A stretch of 8,039 bases of DNA from Pseudomonadota bacterium. Lineage in GTDB: Bacteria > Pseudomonadota > Alphaproteobacteria > UBA2966 > CAIVPW01. The stretch lies in NCBI GenBank assembly GCA_027625125.1, contig JAQBXG010000074.1, positions 1 through 8,039 of the forward strand. The letters are read 5' to 3'. The translations under genes were made by a program, and so were the position numbers. Below, in pieces: positions 1 through 5,009 of the stretch (position 1 is the first letter of the stretch; each line of letters opens with the position of its first letter). The notes under the pieces were generated by a model, which saw only the letters and a program-made list of their open reading frames with translations, was not told where the DNA came from and searched no databases.

Positions 1-147
1 TGGGCCGGCAAGCGGCGCTGGCGCCGCCGGTTCCGGCCGCACCAGCGGTACTGGACCCGGCGCCTGGGCGAGGGCCGGGGCCGACGCAACCGCCGACAGC
101 ACCAGGGCCGCGAGCGCGGTGGCGAAAAGGGCGTCGTTCCGGAACAT
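1..147 (-). CDS. Partial secreted protein, N-terminal end only, function unknown
   Basis: Only the first 49 codons are present; the gene continues past the left edge. On the minus strand the ATG at 147-145 opens MFRNDALFATALAALVLSAV, followed by ASAPALAQ. This is a textbook Sec signal peptide: a short, weakly charged N-terminus, a hydrophobic core at residues 7-22, and an ALA|Q signal peptidase I site near residue 27. The mature part begins with a proline/alanine-rich stretch (residues 29-49), so the product should be periplasmic, outer-membrane or secreted. The start lies 23 bases after the stop of the small membrane protein gene on the same strand, which suggests co-transcription. No clear Shine-Dalgarno is visible. 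I do not recognise the family, and too little is present to assign a function. Confidence is good that this is a real gene start, because signal peptide, frame and spacing agree. Confidence 0.72.
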   Translation of the reverse strand, partial: MFRNDALFATALAALVLSAVASAPALAQAPGPVPLVRPEPAAPAPLAGP

Positions 148-170
148 TGCTGTTGGCGGCGCCGGTCCCG

Positions 171-356
171 TCAGGCGGGAAAACGATCGTTCGGCACCAC
201 CTGGCGCATTTCCTGAAGCGGCGCCGGGATATCCCACGTCAACAGGAACACCGCGCCACCGGCGACGGCGAACAACAGGAACAGGAAAAGGGCAACGGAC
301 AGTCTCGACACGGGGGAGTCATGACCTGGTTGGCGAGAATCGGCCAGTTTCGCCAT
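171..356 (-). CDS. Small single-pass membrane protein, conserved-looking, function unknown
   Basis: A 61-residue protein with a polar N-terminus (residues 1-18), one strongly hydrophobic segment (about 20-39, rich in Leu, Phe, Val and Ala) and a short C-terminal tail. The tail reads TWDIPAP at 40-46 and ends VVPNDRFPA. A TM helix followed directly by 'TWDIP.P' and a '.VPNDRFP' ending resembles, from memory, small uncharacterised alphaproteobacterial proteins; I cannot verify this here. It looks like a membrane-anchored peptide, with the tail side not determinable. ATG 356 is taken as the start; GTG at codon 16 is the alternative and would leave little before the helix. No strong Shine-Dalgarno precedes either. 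It lies divergently from aroK, and its start codon overlaps the -35 box proposed for aroK. A secreted-protein gene follows 23 bases later. Function unknown; real-gene confidence moderate to good. Confidence 0.68.
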   Translation of the reverse strand: MAKLADSRQPGHDSPVSRLSVALFLFLLFAVAGGAVFLLTWDIPAPLQEMRQVVPNDRFPA

Positions 357-384
357 TGGGACCGGCCCATCGATGCAGTATGAT
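356..384 (+). promoter_or_regulatory. Putative sigma70 promoter for the aroK operon
   Basis: TTGGGA at 356-361 (4 of 6 matches to TTGACA) and TATGAT at 379-384 (5 of 6 to TATAAT) are separated by exactly 17 bases, the optimal spacing. Transcription would begin near 391, about 110 bases before aroK. The surroundings are very GC-rich, so this short AT-richer patch stands out. The -35 box begins on the first base of the divergent gene's start codon. Predicted from sequence only. Confidence 0.5.
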
Positions 385-395
385 AGGATTGGAAT

Positions 396-503
396 ATGGC
401 GAAGATGGGACAGTGTACCGATGCCTCGGGCCGCCGACAACGGCGGGTGACGGCGGCGACAGCGGCAGACCCACGGCAGGGCGCGCGGATGGACTCCGCG
501 TAG
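396..503 (+). other. Possible 35-codon leader ORF, in frame with and abutting aroK
   Basis: ATG at 396 opens an ORF of 35 codons that ends in TAG at 501-503; the next codon in the same frame is the aroK ATG at 504. AGGA at 385-388 lies seven bases upstream of the ATG, a good ribosome-binding position. However, the proposed transcription start near 391 would remove that site and leave an almost leaderless ORF. The peptide is polar and basic (it includes GRRQRRVTAATAA) and resembles no known leader peptide; it has no run of aromatic residues as an attenuator would. It may be a translated leader that couples to aroK, a decayed N-terminal extension cut by an amber codon, or chance. Confidence 0.3.
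431..446 (+). other. GC hairpin in the aroK leader
   Basis: CCGCCG (431-436) and CGGCGG (441-446) form a perfect 6-bp all-GC stem with an ACAA tetraloop, about 60 bases before aroK and inside the proposed leader transcript. No T-run follows, so it is not an intrinsic terminator. It could affect mRNA stability or leader translation, or be incidental in DNA of this composition. Confidence 0.3.
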
Positions 504-1079
504 ATGGCGTCGGAAAGCTTCTTTGCGCCACCCCGGACGGTGGTGCTGGTCGGCATGATGGGAGCCGGCAAGACCAGCATCGGCCGCAGGCTGGCGGCCC
601 GCCTGGGGGTTCCGTTCGTCGACGCCGATGCGGAAATCGAACAGGCGGCCGGTTCGTCGATCGCCGACATTTTCGAACGCCACGGCGAGGAAGCGTTTCG
701 CGACGGCGAACGCCGCGTGATTGCGCGGCTGCTGGACGGCCCGGTGCACGTGATGGCAACCGGCGGCGGCGCGTTTCTGGACGAAGGCACGCGGGAATTG
801 ATCCGGAGCCGCGCCATTTCGGTGTGGTTGCGCGCCAGTCTGGACACGCTGGCCGCGCGGCTGGAAAAGAGCCGCACGCCGCGCCCGCTGCTGGACAAGG
901 AGGGGGATCTGCGCACGGCGTTGGCGCGGCTGATCGACGAACGCTATCCGGTCTATCAAAAGGCCCAGATCACCGTCGAGACCGGCGACGGCCCCCACGA
1001 TCCGGTCGTCGATTCGGTCTATGACGCGCTTCAGGTATTCCTGGAGGAGGAGAATCCCAGGAATAGCGCCCGGCAATGA
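504..1079 (+). CDS. aroK: Shikimate kinase AroK
   Basis: Phosphorylates shikimate to shikimate 3-phosphate with ATP in the cytoplasm, the fifth step to chorismate. At 191 residues it is slightly longer than the usual 170-180. The P-loop GMMGAGKT is at residues 17-24. FVDAD at 38-42 supplies the shikimate-binding Asp (D42), R66 in FRDGE and the GGG at 87-89 complete the substrate pocket, RPLL at 127-130 is the ATP lid arginine, and ERYPVY at 146-151 holds the second substrate arginine (R147). All expected catalytic positions are present. The start is ATG 504, because the preceding in-frame codon is a TAG; only a weak GGA-type ribosome site (about 487-493) precedes it. The stop overlaps the aroB ATG (ATGA at 1076-1079), so translation is probably coupled. 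Expression likely comes from the promoter at 356-384. Confidence 0.97.
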   Translation: MASESFFAPPRTVVLVGMMGAGKTSIGRRLAARLGVPFVDADAEIEQAAGSSIADIFERHGEEAFRDGERRVIARLLDGPVHVMATGGGAFLDEGTRELIRSRAISVWLRASLDTLAARLEKSRTPRPLLDKEGDLRTALARLIDERYPVYQKAQITVETGDGPHDPVVDSVYDALQVFLEEENPRNSARQ

Positions 1080-2185
1080 GCGTCTTCGGCACGGTGACGG
1101 TGCCCCTGGGGGACCGCGCCTATGAGGTGGTGGTCGGCACCGGCCTGATCGCCGCCGCCCCCGAACATCTGCGGGACATCTTCGCGCGTCCGCGCACCGC
1201 CGTCGTTACCGATGCGCGGGTGGCCGGATTGCATCTGCCGGCGCTGCGCACCGGCCTGAAGGCGGCCGGGATCGAGGCGGCGGTGATCACCGTCGCCGGC
1301 GGCGAGGCCAGCAAGGAATTTGCGACACTGGAACGGGTGCTGGACGAATTGCTGGATGCGCGCATCGAGCGCACCGACACAATCTGTGCGCTGGGCGGCG
1401 GCGTGGTCGGCGACCTGTGCGGGTTCGCCGCCGCCATCCTGCGGCGTGGCACCGGCGTCGTGCAGATTCCGACGACGCTGCTGGCCCAGGTGGACGCCGC
1501 GATCGGCGGCAAGACCGGCATCAACACGCGCCACGGCAAGAATCTGGTCGGCGCGTTTCACCAGCCGCGCCGCGTGCTGGCGGATATTTCCGCACTGGCC
1601 ACGCTGCCGCCGCGCGAACTGCTGGCCGGCTATGCCGAGGTGGTCAAATACGGATTGCTGGGCGATGCGGCCCTGTTCGACTGGCTGGAAGCGAACGGGC
1701 CCAAGCTGATCGCCGGCGATGCGGCGGCGCGCAGCTATGCGGTGCTGGCCAGCGCCAGGGCCAAGGCGGAGATCGTCGCCGGCGACGAGCGCGAGGCGGG
1801 CCGCCGCGCACTGCTGAACCTGGGCCATACGCTCGGACACGCGCTGGAGGCGGAGCTTGGGTATGACGGCCGTCTGCTGCACGGCGAGGCGGTGGCCGCG
1901 GGCATCGGGCTGGCGTTCGACCTGGCGGTGCGGATCGGCGCCTGTCCACCCGAGGACGCCGCCCGCGTGCGACGGCATTTGCGTTTGGTGGGGCTGCCGG
2001 CCGGGCTGCCGGCGGTCGCGGAATGGGATCCGGTGCGGCTGCTGCACCATATGGGACAGGACAAGAAAGTGCGCGACGGCACGATGACGTTTGTGCTGCC
2101 CCGGCGCATCGGCCAGGCGTTCCTGAGTCGCGACGTCGCCGAGGCCGACGTATTGGGCGTGTTGGAGGCGGAGGCGGCGGCGTGA
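1076..2185 (+). CDS. aroB: 3-Dehydroquinate synthase AroB
   Basis: Converts DAHP to 3-dehydroquinate, the second shikimate-pathway step, using NAD+ and a divalent metal (usually Zn or Co) in the cytoplasm. Its 369 residues match the family's usual 350-370. Seen in order: GGE at 76-78, the glycine-rich nucleotide loop ALGGGVVGD (105-113), TTLLAQVDAAIGGKTGIN (133-150) with the conserved Asp and Lys, KNLVGAFHQP (155-164), YAEVVKYG (186-193), NLGHTLGHALE (248-258) and LLHGEAV (267-273). The metal ligands should be E188, H251 and H269 by comparison with characterised enzymes. Nothing expected is missing. The ATG overlaps the aroK stop, and the aroB TGA overlaps the GTG of the next gene, so aroK, aroB and the CorB-type gene are translationally linked. 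AroB's Glu/Ala-rich C-terminal codons also provide the next gene's ribosome-binding site. Confidence 0.97.
   Translation: MSVFGTVTVPLGDRAYEVVVGTGLIAAAPEHLRDIFARPRTAVVTDARVAGLHLPALRTGLKAAGIEAAVITVAGGEASKEFATLERVLDELLDARIERTDTICALGGGVVGDLCGFAAAILRRGTGVVQIPTTLLAQVDAAIGGKTGINTRHGKNLVGAFHQPRRVLADISALATLPPRELLAGYAEVVKYGLLGDAALFDWLEANGPKLIAGDAAARSYAVLASARAKAEIVAGDEREAGRRALLNLGHTLGHALEAELGYDGRLLHGEAVAAGIGLAFDLAVRIGACPPEDAARVRRHLRLVGLPAGLPAVAEWDPVRLLHHMGQDKKVRDGTMTFVLPRRIGQAFLSRDVAEADVLGVLEAEAAA
2164..2174 (+). promoter_or_regulatory. Tandem GGAGG ribosome-binding site deciding a GTG start
   Basis: GGAGG occurs at 2164-2168 and again at 2170-2174, inside the last codons of aroB. The second copy lies seven bases before GTG 2182. 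This selects that GTG as the start of the CorB-type gene over upstream in-frame start codons that lie deep inside aroB. Confidence 0.7.
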
Positions 2186-3456
2186 CGCTGGCGACGGGGA
2201 TCATCCTGGCGGCGATCGTCGTGCTGCTGTTGTTGTCGGCGGTCTTTTCCGGGTCGGAGACCGCATTGACGACCGCCAGCCAGGCGCGCATGCATCACCT
2301 GAAGAACAAGGGCAATCGCCGCGCCGGAATCGTCAGCGCGCTGAACGAGCGGCGCGAGCGCCTGCTGGGCACGATCCTGCTCGGCAACAACCTGGTCAAC
2401 ATTCTGGCCTCGGCGCTGGCGACCAGCGTGATGATTCAGTGGGCGGGCGAGGCCGGCGTCGCCTATGCCACCATCGTCATGACGTTGCTGGTGCTGATCT
2501 TTTCCGAGATTCTGCCGAAGACCTATGCGCTGCTGAACGCCGACCGCACGGCCCTGGCGCTGGCGCCGTTCATCCGCACGCTGGTGGTCCTGCTGGGTCC
2601 GGTCAGCATGTTCATCCAGGCGCTGGTGCGCGTGCTGTTGCAGATTTCCCGCGTGCAGCGGGGCAAGAGCCGCGCGGCGGCGGAGGAGGAGATTCGCGGC
2701 GCAATCGATTTGTATGTCCACGAGGCGGGCGGGTTTCGCGGTGAAGAGGACATGCTGGGCGGCATCCTTGATCTGGTGAATGTCGAAGTGTCGGAGATCA
2801 TGGTGCATCGCAAGAATATGTTTCTGATCGATGCCGCCCAACCGACCGAAAAGATCGTTGCCGACGCGCTGTCGAGTCCGTTCACCCGCATTCCGATCTG
2901 GAAGGACGATCCGGAAAACATCATCGGCATCCTGCATGCAAAGGACGTGCTGCGGGCAGTGACGGCGCACAAGGGCGACCTTGACGAACTGGACATCAGC
3001 ACCGTGGCGCTGGAGCCGTGGTTCGTTCCCGACACGACGAATCTTCGCGCGCAATTGAATGCCTTTCGGCGGCGGAAGTCGCATTTCGCGCTGGTGGTGG
3101 ATGAATACGGCGCGTTGCGCGGTCTGGTCACGCTGGAGGACATCCTGGAAGAAATCGTCGGCGATATTTCCGACGAGCACGATATCGCCTCGACCGGCGT
3201 GCGGCCCCAGCCGGACGGCAGTTTCGTCATCGACGGCACGACGACGATCCGCGATCTGAACCGAAGATTTGACTGGGACCTGCCGGACGACGAAGCATCG
3301 ACGCTGGCCGGGCTGGTGTTGCACGAAGCGCAGGTCATCCCCCGCGTCGGCCAGGCCTTTACGTTTTTCGGATTCCGTTTCGAGGTGCTGCGGCGGCAGC
3401 GGAACCAGATCACCGCGCTGCGCGTCACGCCGCCGGCGCGGGAGACCGCCGCGTGA
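2182..3456 (+). CDS. CNNM/CBS/CorC-HlyC membrane protein, CorB (YfjD) type
   Basis: A 424-residue inner-membrane protein, often labelled hemolysin-like; the better-studied bacterial and archaeal members (CorB/CorC, CNNM family) are tied to Mg2+ export or homeostasis. The N-terminal DUF21/CNNM membrane domain spans about residues 1-155: a first helix at 4-21, then FSGSETALTT at 22-31, the LLGNNLVNILASALATS helix at 66-82, and FSEILPKTYALL at 107-118 with its characteristic Pro-Lys. Two CBS domains follow at about 205-262 and 275-328 (VVDEYGALRGLVTLEDILEE at 305-324), then a CorC_HlyC domain at about 345-416 (VIDGTT at 349-354). By memory it closely resembles E. coli YfjD. It starts at GTG 2182 with a strong Shine-Dalgarno and overlaps the aroB stop. 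The hemolysin name should not be read as toxin activity. Substrate specificity is inferred from the family. Confidence 0.93.
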   Translation: MTLATGIILAAIVVLLLLSAVFSGSETALTTASQARMHHLKNKGNRRAGIVSALNERRERLLGTILLGNNLVNILASALATSVMIQWAGEAGVAYATIVMTLLVLIFSEILPKTYALLNADRTALALAPFIRTLVVLLGPVSMFIQALVRVLLQISRVQRGKSRAAAEEEIRGAIDLYVHEAGGFRGEEDMLGGILDLVNVEVSEIMVHRKNMFLIDAAQPTEKIVADALSSPFTRIPIWKDDPENIIGILHAKDVLRAVTAHKGDLDELDISTVALEPWFVPDTTNLRAQLNAFRRRKSHFALVVDEYGALRGLVTLEDILEEIVGDISDEHDIASTGVRPQPDGSFVIDGTTTIRDLNRRFDWDLPDDEASTLAGLVLHEAQVIPRVGQAFTFFGFRFEVLRRQRNQITALRVTPPARETAA

Positions 3457-3475
3457 TTCCGCCGAAGACCTTCGC

Positions 3476-4351
3476 TTGATCGCCCAGATCGCGGCGATCA
3501 TCGCCCCGGTGGCAATCGTCGTCGGCGGCGGCGCGCTGTGGGACCGGTTGGGGCGTCCGTTCGATACGGCGTTCGTAACCAATCTGGTTTTCTATGTCGG
3601 CGCGCCGGCGCTGGTGTTTTCGACGTTGTCGGAACTGGTGGTGCTGGACGAGGCGTGGCGGTTCGCCGGCGCCGCGGCCCTGGCGCTGGCGCTGTTCGGC
3701 CTGTTCGGGGCGGCGGCGTTGATGGCGCTGCGGCTGCCGGTGCGCGATTTCGTTAACACGCTGATGTACCCGAACCTCGGCAACATGGGGTTGCCGTTGT
3801 GCCTGTTTGCGTTCGGCCCCGACGGGCTGGCGTTGGCGGTCGTGTTCTTCACCGTCGCGTCGCTGATGCATTACACGCTGGGCATCTGGGTGCTGTCGGG
3901 AAGGTTTCGCGCCTCGGCGGTGTTGCGGGCGCCGCTGGTCTATGCGGCGGCGGCGGCGGTGGCGATGCAGGCGGCGGGCATGACGCCGTGGTCGTGGGTC
4001 GCGAATACCACGTCGATGTTGGGCAACCTGACGATCCCGCTGCTGCTGCTGACGCTGGGCGTGTCGCTGGCGCGAATCCGGCCGGCCAACATCGCCCGCG
4101 GATCGATTCTGGCGGTCTTGCGGCTGGGCATCGGCATCGCGGTCGGATTCGGATTGGCCGCCGCGCTTGGCCTGTCCGGCACGGCGCGCGGCGTCCTGAT
4201 TCTGGATGCGGCGATGCCGGCGGCGGTGTTCAGCTATCTGCTGGCGGAAAGATTCGACGCCTCGCCCGCAGACGTCGCCGGCGCCGTCGCCCTTTCCACC
4301 GCCGCCGCGTTCGCGGTGCTGCCGGTCCTTCTGGCGGTGCTGCTCGCGTAA
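3476..4351 (+). CDS. AEC-family permease (auxin efflux carrier / Mem_trans type)
   Basis: A 291-residue, almost wholly hydrophobic protein with roughly ten predicted helices in two halves, close to the family's usual 300-320. Family signatures are the N-terminal IIAPVAIVVGGGALW (about 8-22), YPNLGNMGLPL at 98-108 in the first repeat, MLGNLTIPLLLLTLGVSLA at 181-199 in the second, and the C-terminal AAMPAAVFSYLLAERF (245-260) followed by STAAAF. Members export or exchange organic anions such as malate, malonate or auxin-like acids; the substrate here cannot be told. The start is TTG 3476, with a weak GAAGA seven bases upstream. No ATG fits, and the next GTG would cut into the first helix. It lies 19 bases after the CorB-type gene on the same strand, so it is probably the last gene of the aro operon. 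Its final 118 bases are covered antisense by the RHH gene. Confidence 0.88.
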   Translation: MIAQIAAIIAPVAIVVGGGALWDRLGRPFDTAFVTNLVFYVGAPALVFSTLSELVVLDEAWRFAGAAALALALFGLFGAAALMALRLPVRDFVNTLMYPNLGNMGLPLCLFAFGPDGLALAVVFFTVASLMHYTLGIWVLSGRFRASAVLRAPLVYAAAAAVAMQAAGMTPWSWVANTTSMLGNLTIPLLLLTLGVSLARIRPANIARGSILAVLRLGIGIAVGFGLAAALGLSGTARGVLILDAAMPAAVFSYLLAERFDASPADVAGAVALSTAAAFAVLPVLLAVLLA

Positions 4352-4572
4352 CGGCTGGCGAAGCGGAAGTACGCCATGATGTAGACCCGCAGCGCCGACG
4401 TGAACCCGCCCGGGCGCGGCGCGGCGAACACCTGCGCGCACAGGTCGTGGATCGACGTTCGCTCCCGCGCGCTGATTTCGTGCAGCGCGTCCCACATTTC
4501 CTGTTCCAGACGCACCGAGGTGCGCCGGCCAGCAATGCGCACATTGCGGACGACCAGTTCCGATCCGGCCAC
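4234..4572 (-). CDS. Ribbon-helix-helix domain protein (RHH_4-like)
   Basis: A 112-residue protein if started at GTG 4572. Residues 9-72 form a ribbon-helix-helix-type domain: RNVRIAGRRTSVRLE (9-23) as the strand, EMWDALHEISARERTSIHDLC (25-45) over the first helix and turn, then TSALRVYIMAYF (58-69) as the last helix. This matches small alphaproteobacterial RHH proteins annotated as putative DNA binders; regulatory targets are unknown. Start choice: GTG 4572 has AGGGGG five bases upstream and gives the short N-terminus usual for the family. ATG 4605 and ATG 4632 are in-frame alternatives without a visible ribosome site. The tail, residues 74-112, is low-complexity Ala/Ser/Thr/Arg and lies wholly antisense to the permease gene, so it may be a run-on extension after loss of an earlier stop. 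It follows bolA on the same strand by about 80 bases. Confidence 0.85.
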   Translation of the reverse strand: MAGSELVVRNVRIAGRRTSVRLEQEMWDALHEISARERTSIHDLCAQVFAAPRPGGFTSALRVYIMAYFRFASRYASSTARRTGSTANAAAVERATAPATSAGEASNLSASR

Positions 4573-4577
4573 GACTA

Positions 4578-4583
4578 CCCCCT
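4578..4583 (-). promoter_or_regulatory. Likely ribosome-binding site of the RHH gene
   Basis: On the minus strand AGGGGG lies five bases upstream of GTG 4572. It is the only purine-rich site near any of the three in-frame start codons and so favours the short form of the RHH protein. Confidence 0.4.
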
Positions 4584-4611
4584 GTCCCAAGGATTCATCC
4601 CGCATACGATG

Positions 4612-4654
4612 GTAGCACAGGTACCGGGCCATGTACCACTCGAGGTTGTGCTAC
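4612..4654. promoter_or_regulatory. Nested inverted repeat between bolA and the RHH gene
   Basis: GTAGCACA (4612-4619) and TGTGCTAC (4647-4654) form a perfect 8-bp inverted repeat. Inside it, GGTAC (4620-4624) and GTACC (4633-4637) form a second one directly stacked on the left outer arm, with an 8-base loop and a 9-base bulge (4638-4646). The right arm covers the bolA stop codon. No T-run follows on either strand, so an intrinsic terminator is unlikely. It could be an mRNA hairpin separating the two cistrons, or an operator bound by the RHH protein, since RHH repressors often autoregulate. If the RHH protein really starts at 4632, part of the dyad is coding. Confidence 0.4.
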
Positions 4655-4929
4655 GTCCTGGGGTCCTCGCCGGGCGCGAGCAGCGTGAGGGACAGCGCGT
4701 GCACCCGGTCCGCCAGTTCGTCGGCCAGGGTCTTGTGAATCATTCGGTGCCGTTCGGGACGGGACTTGCCGGCGAATGTGGCGGACACCAGCGCGACATG
4801 AAAGTGGGATTCGCCCTCCGGGTGGGCGCCGGCGTGACCCGCGTGGCGCGCCGACTGGTCTTCGATTTCGAGCCGCAGCGGCGCGTACGCCTGTTCGAGC
4901 TTGGTCCGGATCGACTGTTGTATCCGCAT
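4651..4929 (-). CDS. BolA family protein
   Basis: A 92-residue cytoplasmic protein with the class II KH-like BolA fold. Family members bind [2Fe-2S] clusters together with monothiol glutaredoxins, and some act in iron or stress regulation. The diagnostic core is GESHFHVALVSATFAGKSRP (about 39-58) followed by ERHRMIHKTLADEL, with HALSLTLLAPGE near the C-terminus. The loop before it, SARHAGHAGAHPEGE, is His-rich; BolA proteins of this type use a histidine in the loop and one after the helix (RHR) for cluster binding. The start is ATG 4929, which gives normal family length; the frame extends upstream to a TTG at 4989, but that adds 20 low-complexity residues. It is divergent from rmuC across 80 bases and upstream of the RHH gene. 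No glutaredoxin gene is adjacent, so I leave out a specific symbol. Confidence 0.93.
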   Translation of the reverse strand: MRIQQSIRTKLEQAYAPLRLEIEDQSARHAGHAGAHPEGESHFHVALVSATFAGKSRPERHRMIHKTLADELADRVHALSLTLLAPGEDPRT

Positions 4930-5009
4930 GGCCGCCCCCAGTGCCGCGAGAGTCCGCCGAGTGGTAGCCGCCGCCGCCGCCGGGGTCAATTCGATGCTAG
5001 GTTTGGCCC

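Noticed and set aside
119..1024. Long plus-strand ORF of 301 codons across the promoter region and aroK
   Set aside because: Its protein is Arg/Gly/Pro-rich and shows no family motifs. It is a shadow frame of aroK and of the minus-strand small gene in GC-rich DNA.
2182..3456. Reading the 'hemolysin' family label of the CNNM/CBS protein as a virulence factor
   Set aside because: The domain order matches CorB/CNNM ion-homeostasis proteins; the hemolysin label is a historical annotation.
1735..3582. Minus-strand ORF of 615 codons opposite aroB and the CorB-type gene
   Set aside because: Antisense shadow: low-complexity Arg/Gln/His-rich product, while the plus strand carries well-conserved enzymes and domains over the same bases.
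3940..3965. GCG triplet run as a tandem repeat or slippage locus
   Set aside because: It encodes an alanine-rich stretch of a permease helix in GC-rich DNA and is interrupted by other codons, so it is ordinary composition.
4612..4654. The bolA-RHH dyad as an intrinsic terminator
   Set aside because: No T-run follows the repeat on either strand.
4961..4989. Minus-strand TTGACC (4989-4984) as the -35 box of a bolA promoter
   Set aside because: The -35 match is good, but the best hexamer 17 bases on is TACCAC (3 of 6), so a sigma70 promoter is not supported by sequence alone.
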